Below are positions 11,501-26,500 of a DNA stretch of 64,000 nucleotides, one piece after another. The number at the start of each line of letters is the position of its first letter. The stretch's first letter is position 1. The notes under the pieces are model-generated. The model did not search any database. It saw only the letters and a program-made list of their open reading frames with translations, and was not told the origin of the DNA. The translations under genes were made by a program, and so were the position numbers. This stretch comes from Antedon mediterranea. Taxonomy: Eukaryota; Echinodermata; Crinoidea; Comatulida; Antedonidae. The stretch lies in NCBI RefSeq assembly GCF_964355755.1, contig NC_092678.1:4932922-4996921 (forward strand), written 5' to 3'.

Positions 11501-14500
11501 AGGAATATAATTGTATTTGTATTTACTGTACTAGTAAAACTGTCGGTATAATTTTAAATATTAAAGGATTTTCTACATGTTTAGTTTTCTGCTTGCATTG
11601 ATTCAATATATTTTGTTGATGTGCTGTTATTTTTTTTAATATGGCTTTTATATTAATAGAATACAGTTTATTTATTATCTATCTATTATACTCTGAAGGT
11701 GGATTTAAGACTTAACTGGCACACTTTTCACAGAAAAACTGAAGAAAACAAGATCACATGACAGATTGACTTCCTTTAGCAGGAAAAGTTCAATAAATTA
11801 GGAACTATTAAAGGCAGAAGAGGGGAGACGGTAGACAAATAGATCGGCAGTGAAGTGACTTATTGTAATACTTAGCAACTATTAACCCACTCTGCTAATA
11901 TAAACAACAACTTCCTCTAACTACTGAAATGTTATCTATACTCATAATGTATTAAGTAGTAGTAGTAGTCATTGTACTGTTTATGTAATAGCCATATTAG
12001 TATATCAACTTTTTTCATAATAAAAATATAATATATCAACTCTTTGTATAGACATAGTAATATATCAACTCTTTGTATAGACATATTAATATATCAATTT
12101 TTTGCATAATAGACATATCAATATGTATTATAAACTCTTGATATAATAGACTCATTTTAATATATCATTATCAACTCTTATATAATGGATAAAGTAGTAG
12201 GTAGGTATTTTTAAATAGGTCAAAGGTCATACATCCAAGTAGTAATTCTCTGTATCGGTTGGTTTGCTTGGTCGCCGGATTGATGGTGTACGCTTGAACT
12301 CGATCGGTATTTCCATATCTTGCGCGGTCTTGAATGCCGCTCTCACTTCATCCTCTTTGAAATGGCTCTCGTCCGTCTCCCAGTTTTTCTTCAGTTCATT
12401 CAACGTCTTTAGGATCTGAAATAAAATATTATCATTTAAAAGATGCAGAAACAATTCTGAAACTGATAAATAGCCTCACGTAATTACTATTATATTCCTT
12501 TAGTATTGACTGCCTGACCTCTTCACTCTCTGCTTTGACTTCTTTTAAGCGACCTGCTTGGCGTTGGAAACGTTCACTTAAGTCCTTATGTAATGGATCT
12601 TGTGCACTCACTTCATGAATCTGTCAACATTTAGACAAAATTTAATATTTGTTATCAATTTTCATTAGAAAAACCAGGCTACATACATATGTACAGAAGG
12701 CCTTACTGGATGGAAAACAAAATATCTAACTACCGTATGTGACAAAAGATGAGTTGTGCCCAAATATGGACATGATTATGTCATATCACTACCATATTTG
12801 GGCACATCACACTTTTGTCAAACTAGTCTGATAGTGTAGACAGAGCTTTACCTATAGCTTATCACCAGTTTTAGTCCAAGTTGGGCCTGGATTCGGAAAA
12901 TTAGCACAGGCGGGTGGGATTAAATTGGGCTTATGTTGGGATTAGATTAAAACCTATTTATCATAAGACTGAATTTAAATACAGGATTGGGGTTATACAG
13001 TACTTGGGCATGGGATTATATTCAATCCTATACAGTATATTTTCATACCTCGTCGCCCCCATGTGGTTGATAATGGAATGTCTGGGGAGGCACAAAAGCT
13101 GAACAATTCGTTTCCATGAACAGTTGCTTATCGTTCAAAGCATTCAGGTTGTTGACGCAATCCGTCAACTTGTTAATACCGTCCTCTCTCATCTCCTTCA
13201 TTTGTGTTTCAGCGGTCAGAAATGCCCCGAAGGTTTTCCGCGTTGACCGGACATAACCAAGGTCCAAGCACTGAAATGTGATGACAAAAGAAATAATCAG
13301 ATATAAACAGCAATGATGCATTTCAACTGATAAGACTATATATATTTTACTATATTGTGGTTTTTAATGTCCAATTTAATTTACTCCAGATTGTGCATAT
13401 TAAACTACATTTTTTAGATGCTTTTATGACAATACTGAAATAAAAACACCAGGATTTGAAGCATACCAACCAACACTCCCTAATAACTTTGCAAATTGCT
13501 GAAGATCCATCTATAATTATGATATCTACTCCAAATAAATATCTGTTTGAACTTTGCTCTTGCCGCTCAAATCATTTATTTCCAAAGGTTAAAAGATCAA
13601 TGATATAAAAAATAATTGCCTAAATGAAACTCGAAACCTTCTATTAAATTAGAAATGCTGAAGGAGATTTGAAAGGTTCTCATACATCAAGTTCACTTGG
13701 AGGTTAATTTGTCCCTTGATCCTTAACAACATGCAAAAGGCACAGAGAAAGCGATTGGCATGTTTTATGTACGAAGGATGCTATTTTTTTAAACATAGGA
13801 CTCGAGGAGTCTTGAAAAGCTTTGGTAGTCCCAGTACATTTAAACATCAAAGGGCAACTATAGAATAAGTACGGTTTTATTTTCACGCTGCTGCTCTAGC
13901 CCGTTACATCACACGAGATGACTCATTTATTAGATGAAATCAAGCAGCAGTTATAGTACTACACTTTGACATTTTTGCTAAAATGGAAACTCGACTATAA
14001 TTTATAGGTACCAGCTGCATTTCTGGTATTTATGAGTCTCATGACAATACTGTATTTCGCTGTCAGATAATCATTGAATTATTATCAAAACAGTCCATGA
14101 AAGTTTTTGTTTGTAATATGATACTTCAAACTTGAAGTATCTATTCACTTCTGTAACAAAATTCACATTAAAAAGAGAAAAGAAACGTTTAATTATAACT
14201 CAAAAACCATTGTCTGACAGACAATTGAAGTATTTTTTGTTTTTAATTACATTTTTTTCAGGTTGAATAACTATAATGTGACAATAAAATGACACATTCA
14301 AAAACAAATTTGAAATAAAAAATATTTTTCAGAGGGACAATATCTTTAAATCTGTAATCAATAAGCGAGCAGCGTTTTTTGTAAGAAATATTTCTTGTTT
14401 TAGTCAGAGGAAACATGGCAAAAGGCTTCTAATCACTCTCTAGGAGTTTTATCAGATAATCTATATTGTTTTGACAACTCTTGTAAGATGACCACAGTGC

Positions 14501-17500
14501 TGATTTTGCCATTTTCCCCTTGAACTTTTCAGGTATATTTCAGACCACAAATCCCACATGATGTTGAACATACCGCCATATTAATTGTTATATTATTGTG
14601 TAAATAGTATTGTTGCGTAGGATTGTATATATACAAGGACATAATATGGTTATATTATTGTGTTAGTATAGGTTGTATGCGTAGGATTTGTATGCATAAA
14701 AGGACATAATATGGTTATATTATTGTGTGTGTACAGTATAACAGGAGTTGTAGAGGTTGAACACTTTAAAAGGATATAATATGGTTAATGTGTGATAGTA
14801 GTACTAGTGCCTTTGTTGATTGACAAGAACGACAAAGGGAAGTAACGTAGGAAATGTCAATAAAATAGTCACTAATTGAGATTGTAACAAACCTAGTAAT
14901 ACAGTATAAACATCCTTATATAGATAGCAAATTGGCTTAAATTTACATTCACAAATCTCATGTAAAATCTAAAATAAGAGTCGACATCAAGCAACTTATT
15001 TGACCATGTCAGTTACTGCAGTTACTGCAATTATGTACTCTTTAACTGGTTATACAATTATCTATTTTTTTGGTATCTATATAATCATATACGTTGTTCA
15101 TTGCAGGGACAACCTCATAAATGTATAGTACATTGAAACAAACTATACTCATCAGTATAATAATTTTGACATGATCCCTAATATAAATGTAACATGTAGA
15201 TATTGCGAATAGTTGTAATCAAAACACATTATGAGTTTGTATAATTTCCTCATAGCTTTCATAATATGTTTTAATAATACTACATATGGTATGGTATTAG
15301 GGAGTTTCGCAACCTTACGAATACGGTAACGAAAACGGATACGTCATACATTTGTGAAACTTTTGAGCTGATCCCCATTTCATATTCGTAAAGCGTATTC
15401 GTGTTGACGAATATCACCAGTCATATTCGTAACTACAAAACGAGTATAGTTTTTGATCTATTTTGCACATTTTGCATTTGAATCAGGAATGATTCATGAT
15501 TATAATATAATTATAGATTTATTGAAAGTAATTTACTAAAGTAACGCGCCTCAATATTTCGTTGCCATGCGAAACAGATTTTTTTATGGCTTACGAAAAC
15601 AAATACGTGTGCGTGACGTATCCGTTTTCGTTATCGTATTTATAAGATTGCGAAACCTCTTTAGTATTGTGAGTTTTAATTGTGTATATGTTATTTACAC
15701 TTTTAGTTTCTAGTTTTTATAAAATAATTTTTTTTTCTAAATAAATATAAAGTAGAGTTGTGCTTTTGTTACCATATTATGTTAATAAAAATTACAATAA
15801 TATAATTGTATCCTGTATAAACAGTGGATATTGTAAACAAACATTTGTGAGTTTGTTATTGTCGTTTTGCATAATTTCCGTGTTTGCACAATATGGTATA
15901 TTACTGCCTTGTGTTTAATTGTGTTGTTATTTACCACGCCACATTGTTTTCTATTTTTTAGTTTTAATTTTAAATTTGAAAATGTAATGCTACAGATTAA
16001 TGTTTCAAATTTAAGAAGATAAAAACAAATTCGTTTGTACACAGAAAAATCTGCTTTAAAGCTGATGTACAGAGAGATATCACAATCATGAATTAGGTGT
16101 CTCCTATTTAATTGCAACGCATTGATAATAATAATAACAATAAGCTTTATTTAATCACGGATACTTAACTCAACTAAAAGTTGTTTTTCAGTAAGACCGT
16201 GCTCAAAGGAAAACACCAACAATAATAAATGTAAAAAGCAGATATCAAATCAAATAATAAAACAATTACAGAAGCAAAATGCAATAGCATTTTAATTTAT
16301 CCACACGCCACAGCATCAGGCCGCAAGCTATTGTAGGTCGTTACTTCAGAAAATGAGAGCGAACATCACAGATGATTAAATTGTTAATTGAGTTCAAAAA
16401 CAAAAGAGTTGTGATTAAATAATGGTCATGTGAGGCACACTTGGCATGTTAATTGAAAATTATAGTGTAATTGCATGTAATGTTAGAGTATAATAACGAA
16501 GTCAGTTAGGTTACTAATTGAGGTTACGGCAATTCTATCTACATGTTTTATAGGGGAGGATGTTAGGGGAGTCCCCCAATCCTCTTTAAGCCATGTCTAC
16601 ACTATCGAACTTTATGTGACAAAAAAATGTACATATATGGACATGATGATGTTATATCATTACCATATTTGAGCATATCACTACCATATTCGGGCACATC
16701 ACACTTTATTTGTCAAATAAGTTTGATAGTGTAGACATTGCTTTAGTAAGGTTTTGCCTTTCTCTGCTCATTTTTTGTTGATGAACTAATAGTACTTTTT
16801 AAATTACTAGTTGAATTTCCTAGAAGTAGGCTGAAAGATGATACTCACATCGATAAGTTCTGTGACATCATTTTCAAAATATTTCCTAAGTGCCGAGTTA
16901 GATGCTGCTATTGATAGGATATAGTCATTCCTTGCTTTTGTGGCTTCTATCTTCCTCTCTTGGTACCTCTGTAAATGCTGTAACCAAACAATACAATTAA
17001 TTATTTTGGATTTAAAATTAATACATGTTTACAGTAGAACAGCCAACCATGCAAGTCTCCCTATCTATGAGTGCTAGCTTACCTGGATAAACCAACAATA
17101 GCCCTTTTTTTCTCGAAGAGCAAGATATAAATGGTAGAGTCCATGAACTATGCTTTCAGGTGGGAGACTCCCCAAAAACCACCATCTTCTACTTTTCGAG
17201 TTATATCTCGTGTTTCAAGGAGAAAGGGCTATTGTTGGTTTATCCAGGAAAGCTAGGCACAAAATAGACTTATAATTATATATAGAAATTAAATAAATGC
17301 AGAAAAACCCAATAGATAGTAATTTAATATATTTGGTGCAGGTTTTAGTTTTTGGCATCTAACAAGAGATAATGTGATAATTTTACTGCGAGTAATTCTT
17401 TAATTCTTGTTTTAACTCAATCCTACAACTGACCTATATTTAAAAATCTTTACAGTGAACAAATAAGTATTCGCTGATATACAATCACAAGACTAACCCA

Positions 17501-20500
17501 TCAAATAATTTAATATGATTATCAATTTAATGTTTTTCACTTGACTGCATAATGATAATGATGAGCAGGCTGTGTACATCCTGTAGCTGGTTGGTGTTTC
17601 CCTGGGGAAGCAGCAACGAGGACGACGACGAGGGCGATAACCCAACCAGCTAGGACGATAAGGACGATAACCCAACGACAACATCATAAAGAAAGGATGT
17701 TAGCACTACTTTTCTTCAGGAAATACTTAAACATTCTTAAGCATTAACTTATTTTAATAATACCACCACACACAAACCATAAGGTGAGGTAATGCTCTCA
17801 AAATAGTATATTACTTTGAATTGTGATTTTGGTAATTACAATAACAACAATTTCTAAAATCTGGTACATGTACATGTCGAAGGTTAACATGGTCTTAACA
17901 TTCTGAGATTTCATTGTCCTATCAATATTGGCGTATTCCATAACCGATGCAATACATTGTTGTAATCTTGTTGTGAATTTTACTTGGTTGCCCATCGGGA
18001 CGGACACTTTTTTGGTTTCCCTGTCACCAAGGACAACTGATCATGCAAGCTCAGTTATAATAATTGAATAAAATAATTAAACCTTGTCACGTTGTTTTTC
18101 CAATGTTTTGCTTTTTGATCGTTTTTCTTCTTGTCGTTGTTTGTCCGCTTCTGTCTTTCGTAGTCGACTTTCAGCGGCTTTGCTTTCCGCATGCCACGTA
18201 TGATATGTCTTGATGTCCTTTAAAGAAAAATACATAAAAACTTTTGATTGTAAACTTGGTTAATTAAAATTTGCTACTTCATTTTTTTATATTTTTTAGG
18301 AACTTTAATATCAAATTACAACTAAAACAAGATTAGATATCGAATTTAAAATTACATTTGATAGCCTACAGGCTATTCATAATTTAAAGTGATGAAAATA
18401 CATAATTTGATATATGGCTGGTCGACTATTCAAGTGATTGTCATTACTACAGTACTTAATTTAAAAGAAAATATTTACAAACTAATTATTAAAATAACAT
18501 TGCCTCTTTAAATAATGAGTTGAATTTAGAAAGAAATAAAAGAAAAAAGAGGAAAAAAACAAAGAAAAAGTTAGCATGAAAAAAAAAATAAAATTGTTAC
18601 ATATTTTCAAAAATCAAATAACATATTTGTTTAGGAATTCATACAAATCTATAAGATATGTAAGTAATATTTTATATTGCATGTTGCTAAAAATCCAAAG
18701 TCCTATAAATAAACTGTATACTACCATGTATATAGTATGCCTGCTTTATAATTATCTTTTATGAGAATATTATAAACAAAAAACCAAGTCTTCTTTGAGT
18801 TTTATGAGTTGTGGCATGCTTAGTGTAGTAAAGTGCTTTGTATAAATGACATTTAATACCTTTATCTGCTTCAACATTTCATTTTAAATGCCGTTTGCAA
18901 CATATGCAAATATTTATTTAATAACTCAACAAAATAGACATTTAAATCTACTGTCGATCCTTTGGTAAATTTTAAATTGTTTTCCTACTACTCCAATATA
19001 ATTAAAATTGCTGAATTAAATGTTTTCCTATAGTGTTACTGCAGTAATCTAAATTGCTAAATTAAATTTTTCTTTATACTGTTGTTCATTACTGCAGTAA
19101 TCTAAATTACTGAATTAAATGTTTTCCTATAGTATTGTTCTTTACTTCAGTAATCTAAATGCTTACATCATTATTTATAGTTAGTAAATTCCATTATTAT
19201 TATTAACAACTTCCTCTTGTAAACATATTTTAAATTTTTAAATAATATTGTAATTTCTAAAAAAATCATAAATGGATCTAAGAGGTGATAGGCTGAGTGT
19301 AATAAATGCCAAAGGTAATAAACAAACTAAATACAAAACTGTAACACTATGCTATATTCCTATATAATATAATCTAAATATTTGCCATTGTTTAAATATT
19401 GTTTACACTAAAAAAATGAGCAATATGATCTTTTTGTTTGGAATAGGATTGTTAATGTATCTCTGTATAGGCCTAAATGTGGTAATGACACGGCTTAATA
19501 TTTAGTATATAAATTCTGAATACGATTCGCCAATTAGGTTGTAAGTTTTTACTAGTATTATGTGCATTTGGTTCCTCTTAACGTTCAGTGATACAGTAAG
19601 TGTTGAATATCGCAGTTTTATTGTAATCTAGACATCCTATTAGAATCCCTAAATGTTTGTTTTAATCCAAGATATCCGAACATTAATCCTACATGTTGGT
19701 TTAATATCGATATCCTTACACACTAAGCCACAGAGGTAACGCCATGGCTTAATACAATGTAATTACACTAACAAATAGCTGTCAAAATAATGTTACAATA
19801 ATAAGTCTTATTAGCATTAAACTACTGCAGCTACTGCAGAAACCATGACATGCCAAGTTATTAAAGTTAAAGTACATTGTCATGGAAATATTAAATTATT
19901 AAAAATTATAATATAATAGACACAATTAAAGAATAATTTCATTATAGGAAATTTCTTTTTGAGTTTTATAATAAGGAAATAGATTACATTTAATAACGGA
20001 AATCAATAACCACAAACCAGCAATTGTTGGATTATATAGTCTCTTTGATTTCATTCAGGAATCTCACCGTCACTGACTATAATAGGAACTCACATTCCTG
20101 GTAGTCATTTCAAATCCTTCTTTGTAGTAACTAACAATGTACAAAGGGTAAACAATGCTAAGACATTGTACACAGCTAGCATCATGTGACAAATGTATGT
20201 ATTATAATACCATTTACAGAACTTGGTACTTGGAAGCTGGGTTCTTGGTACTTTTGTTGTAACCAGTTCACAAGTTTATATCTTGTATTTGTGTAAATTA
20301 AATTACATAAAACCAACACTGGTAGTGTTTGTGACAAGCTATGTACGAGTACAAGTTCATTCTCAAACGGGAAAGTCATTACTTAAGACTTCTAAATTGG
20401 GGGAAAATATATTTCGGTATCTTTTATTCATCAAAAAGTATATACATAAAACAATTCATGGCAGTATTAACTGAATTGCGAACTGAGTAGTTAAATACAT

Positions 20501-23500
20501 TATACAAAATATACAGAATTAAACAAAAAGAGCAATATGAGGAAGAAAACTTTCCCTTGAAACAATCGGAGTATTAGTTTTAACACTACGGTCAACACAT
20601 TGCTATTAAGCAGGTGTCTACAATAAGGTTCTATTTTACTGTTGAAAGCTCAACTTTTCAGTATGAACATATCCTTTTAATTTACCTTTTGTAGTTGTGA
20701 CATCACTTTCAATAGTTCCTCGTGAACTCCTATCGCCAGTTCTTTACTCTACAAAATACAAAAAAAGCTTATATCAATCAATTTAATTCAGGAAACATTC
20801 AACAACAATTACAACAATACTTAAAATGATACTCAGTTTCAACCAGGAAAAAATGCCATTAGGTAGACTAAATTGTTCCCTCATATGTCCAAGGCCATCT
20901 TATAGTAATTACTGTATTTCTAATGTTGATTGAATGTTATTTAAATGTCATTTAAGTATATTATAATTGCATGAAATGTGAACATCAGAGCATGAATACA
21001 TGTTAAAAGAATTTAAAGGCTAAAAGGAGTTCGGTATATGAAACACATTTTCATTTAGCGCGCTTAATTTAGAAATCCCACGCATCATCAAAGGTAAAAG
21101 GTTAAATTGGAAGGGTAAAAGTCGATTAAAAACAAGCATCAACTGGTAAATCATAAGCTACAATATGTCCAAATTTATCTATGGTAAGAAACATATTCAT
21201 CTAATAATTACATATGAATTTCATATTAAATGTACAAGAAGTCCCGACAAAGGTATTTTACAGCAGTTACTGGAGGCAATAACCTAGTATGTATGAAATG
21301 AATCGTGTCATGCAAACTAGAAGAAGATATAAAAACTGACATTGATACATTGTAGATGAATTCTACAAATAGACATTATGAATACTAAAATATTGAAGAA
21401 GATGGATGAACTACTTCTGAAGGAATAAAAGAACATGAAAGAACGATAAGCTTGAATCAAAGTGATGATAAACTAAAAAGAAGAAATAAAAGAAGTTGAA
21501 AGAAGGATCAGCTCTGATGATAAACTAAAAAAAGAAGTAAAAGTACATGAAAGAACGATCAGCTTGAATCAAAGTGATGATAAACTAGAAGAAATAAAAG
21601 AAGATGAAAGAAAGATCAGCTTAAATCAAAGTGATGATAAACTAAAAGAAGAAATAAAAGACTGCAATACTAAACAACGACATGAAAGTGACAAGGAATA
21701 ATAGAAAATTGATATTGAAACTACAGTATTATTATAAGCTTTAGGGACATGTATTTGCTACTTTAGGTGTTTTCCAATAATATTCCATAAACAATGAAAC
21801 ACTTAGAAATTAGGAAAACAAAAGAAAGTAATATCAAAATAATTGTGTGCAAAACGTCAAAAACTACAGTAAAACTTGGGCATATTGACTTATACTGTAA
21901 TCTGAAAACAAAACTAAAAATACTCTGAAAGAACTTGTCCTAAGGAGTTCATTTCATTATTGACGGCAACTGCAAAACATGAATTCTACGATAATAATTC
22001 TGCTGTCAATCTTTAGCTTTAGATTGATCATTACTCAACCTAATCACTAGCTGTACGACAACACACAAGCTCAGATCGATGCCAACATAACTTTTCTATT
22101 GTTCGTAAAGTGATTACGTCTGCAGGGTATGCGCTCTGATGTTTCGTTAAGTTTCAATTTCGTACAAGATGCATTTTCTTGTTACAATAAGGCAGTTGAG
22201 TCTGTTTTGTAATATATTTTTAGCTCAATATGCTGACATTAATGTGACTTCAATTGAATGAAATCTTGAAAATATTATTAAAGATTTTTGTTGTTAAATT
22301 TTACTTTTAAGTATTGTTTGTGGTTTATTTACAGTACTTCAAACAAACATAATCAAACACATTTTCCCGACATAATTTTTAAATTATAAAACAATAGATT
22401 CTTAACAATATACTGTAGTCTTGCTAGACACACATAAGAATGTGTACTGTATATTTAGCTTCAGATTCAGTAAGCTATTTGATACCAAGAAATGTTAAAA
22501 TGACACTCAATTTATAGTATTTATTCAACCTAGTAGTAGTACCACTGGGTATTTTTATTACTCCCAATAAAGATAAATAAACTCTCAATAAATTAATCTA
22601 GATAAGATATATCAGCAGATGAAAGAACAGCCACCTGATAATGTGCTGCAAATAGGCGATGATAACATTGCTGATGATGACCTATGACCTATTAATAATG
22701 TGCTGCAAATAGGCGATGATAACATTGCTGATGATGACCTATGACCTATTAATAATGTGCTGCAAATAGGCATGATAACATTGCTGATGACGACCTATGA
22801 CCTATTAATATGCCGCAAATAAAGGCGATGAATAAACATATTCTTATTATATGAATAAAAAACAGTATATTTATATAATATTTATATCAGAATTCTGTCT
22901 CATTTCTATTAATTTAGTATCATCATTCATGTATAGATTGTAAATTATGACAACTCAGAAAAAAAACCTATCATTTTACATCCAGGTACTGGAAAAGGAG
23001 GTTATAAAACCATAAAAGGCAATGAAGTACTTATTGATGCAATATCTTTCTGTGTTTTTATAGCTTACACTGTGTTTGACAATAATTCAAAGTGAGCGAT
23101 GTATTGCAGGAGAATATCCCATGGGTCATTAGCACACAAAGGACTTGGAATTGTGGAATATTAAGAATAAATTATTGTATTTAATATATTTTAATGATAA
23201 GTAGCATACTGATTGTGGCATTGTAAGTTGAAAGTAATGAATTTGAAAAGAAAAATAATGACATAACAATTAACATCGATTATAATTGATGGTGGTAATG
23301 TACTGAAGATGATAGGATTGTTGACAGTCAAGGGAAAGAGAGAACTAAGATCTAGCCATCAGGTGCTACTGGACATTCCGAGGAGCAAACATAGTTGGGG
23401 AGATCGGACTTTCAGTGTTGCTGGACCTAGGCTCTGGAACCACCTACCCTTGAACATTAAACACACATCATTATTGAGTCACTTTAAGTCACTACTCAAA

Positions 23501-26500
23501 ACTTTTCTGATTTTTTCTACAGCGCCATGAGCAATGAATGTTGGAATGGCGAGCATAAATCGAACGATTGATTGATTGATTGATTGATTCATAATCATAA
23601 ATTTATCTCTTATTTGATTTAGTTTAAAGAAACTAGACTTACAGTAAATCAATTGGTGTAAAATCAATTATCAATAAATTCCTAAACATCTCTAAAACCT
23701 CTTTTAAATCCAAAAAGTAAAACTGACCAGCAAAATTTCCATTCGAAAGTCTAGACTTTTTATGATAAAAACAGAAAGTAGTGAAATACGACTCAATTGG
23801 AATAAATCCAATTTATTACTATGTGAAAGAACTCACTTTACAAGAACTATACTGTAGTATCTTGTAATACATCAATTGAGGTAAAATTTCTGTAAACAAG
23901 TGTTTTTGTATTGTACAGTACAGGAAGCTGTTGATGTCGATAATAGTGACAAAACATAGCAACCTTTAGTAGCACATTTGAGGTGTTTGCAAAAAAAACT
24001 AATCAAGAGAAAAGGAGGAAATAATTCAACAATGTTTATTGGAAAAACATTTCCTTGTTCAAATGATGTTCTTCCCTGTGAATTCTAACAAGATATCCTA
24101 ATGTGGTTTGTGGTTTATGAACTTTTCTTAGAATCTTGCATTTTAACCAATAATATTCCAATTTTGCTACTGATTTTTAGTAAAGTTGCTTGTGATGACA
24201 ACTCAGTTAATACTGGACCAGACTTGAACCACAACCCTATAATTTGAAGGACTGCATCAGGCTGCGCTGTCACAAATTAAAATACATGACTGTACAAAAA
24301 CAGTATTTGGTTACAAGGTGGAAAACCAAACATAATCTGCCAATTGTTTAAATTTTGGAGAAAGAGGAAACTAGAAAAGTCAGTGACATGAATACTGGCG
24401 AAACGTTGACATCTGTTAGACATTGATATAATGATCTTAGTCCTATTGTTCTTTCCTATCTGTAACTTCTTTCGATTTAAATTTCATTCCCACAATTTAA
24501 AACTTCTTCAATTAAGTCAGCCACTTGAAACAATCAAATATTAAAGTGGTGAGATTAAGATCTCTTAACTTACCTTTTTAAAGATTTTCTGCAACTCTTC
24601 TTGGGCTGTGGTGAAGCTATTTACAATGTTACTGCCATAAACCTGACTGACGATGGTGTGTTGTCTGTACTGGGACCTTGTTAACTGTAGAAGGGTATTC
24701 CAACAGGCTTGTGGCGACGGCCCTTGTATGTCTTTTCTAAAACAATAAAGGTAAAAATGTAAATTGATAAAATAATGTCATTTAATTTACACTGCAAAAG
24801 AATAATAAATGGTATTACAGTATAGATCTTTAAAAAGCCATTAAAAAAAATATAACAATAATGTTACTACAGTATTACATTAAAAAAATGATATTAAAGT
24901 TGTAGAATTAACTGCAATAATTAATTTATTATTTTATTTTATTTTTATTTTTTTAAATTTTATTTAATCGAAACCAACAGCTATAATTACCGCCACTAAC
25001 AGGTTTGATACAAACAAAGCCAGGACTGTTTAAAGCACCTTGATTGGTCCTAACATTGATCAAGGGCTTCTCTCGTCCAGTGCCCACCTTGACCAGAGGT
25101 CTGAGACAGATACTACTAGATGCAGGGGCTGCCATAAGAGTCAGCAGTGCTGATTTCAAATGCCTAACAGGACCCCAGCTCCGTATACAGCACCCGTTAT
25201 TCCCAGATGGTCTCCACCATCCAAGCTCTAACCAGGCCCAACATCGCTTAACTTCGGTGATCTGACGAGAACCGGTGTTTCAACGTTGTAAATATATATT
25301 ATAAAGTGCATTTCTTGTAAAATTCCCTTCCTTCCAATAATCAACTGCAAAATGGTCCCTAAAAATTTACTGATATATCCACCATCGTTTAGAGTCGCAG
25401 GCGAAATCTTTTGATTAATGGTTACTTAGATTGTAATAGTTTATCTAGGGCTTAAGTAAGTTTATTATTTAGGGGTTATATTATAATTTGGCTTTTCGTG
25501 ATCGATTTTATTGGCGTTATAAAAGATGTAATGGACATGACCAAGTACGAGTACATGATACATGACAAAGGTTCATGTTACCAGATGTCATGTGAACATG
25601 TGTTTGTGATGAATGAGGCACACGAGAAATGACACAAGCTTCAACAATGTTATTAAATCCAGTAACCAACGTGAATTAGACATTAGAGAGCCACTATACT
25701 CCGCTCAAATTTGTGCTCAGTAAATTATGTACAGAACAAGAAAAACAATCAATCATACTGTAGCATCTTTTCTAAATTTCTTCTTTTAAAAATTAACAGA
25801 AATTTGTTTTGAAAAAACTGGCATATCATTATAAAATTATAATAAATAAAAAAATTGCACCAACACAGAAAAGCACTACACCATCATCAAAACAACTTAA
25901 TTCTCTGATAAAAATGGCTAAAAGATTAAAAATTACTAACTAATTATTCAATATTGCACATTTATGATAATTAAAATAAGTTTATATATTTATCAGAATC
26001 AGAAAAGTACTTTCAGATTTCATGTTGTTGTACACTTTAATTTTTGTTTATTGTCGATTTCACAGACGAATTCTTCATATGATCTTGGTTCCTTGTAACC
26101 TAATCTGTCTTCATCAATAAATTTATAATTATTTCATAATCAGGTCACGTTAATAAATCTTGATAAATTATGTTCAGTGTGTTCCTTACTAATTAGCATT
26201 CCAGACAGAGATATGTCCGCACGAGACAAAATAAGGTATGCTCTCAAAATACATTAATTATAATAGGTGATTAACAAAGGTGATCAATTACTTTAACGAA
26301 CAGATGCCAACTCTAGGATCTTATATTATTATGTATGGTTTTCATGTTATAAAACTAGATTATTACATAGTATAGTACAGATAACTGTTATTGTCAAAAA
26401 AAAGACTTGAACCCAACCCAATGGGCTAATGGAAATTAAACGCCAGCTCCAAGCACCAGGTCCACTTGGTGGTTAAACAATCATAAATCATTTTTAAAAT

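Larger units (their letters stand above)
13271..16848. other. srGAP intron (3.6 kb)
   Basis: No exon was found. It holds a repeat fragment shared with 55822-55882 (14439-14508), an ATAATATGGTTATATTATTG tandem repeat, a 361 bp inverted-repeat element (15300-15660), a possible LINE end (16115-16215) and a MITE (16586-16746). Confidence 0.6.
20749..24573. other. srGAP intron (3.8 kb)
   Basis: It holds a purine-rich tandem repeat (21400-21680), a ~57 bp tandem repeat (22635-22820) and a LINE 3' fragment (23309-23600). No host exon was found. Confidence 0.6.

Noticed and set aside
23309-23530. Frame with a protein-like sequence, considered as a host gene
   Set aside because: The sequence is the C-terminus of an L2/CR1-type LINE protein and is followed by a simple-repeat tail.
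25044-25265. 73-codon plus-strand frame and its 68-codon minus partner
   Set aside because: Both run through the 5S-headed SINE; the DNA is explained by the SINE.
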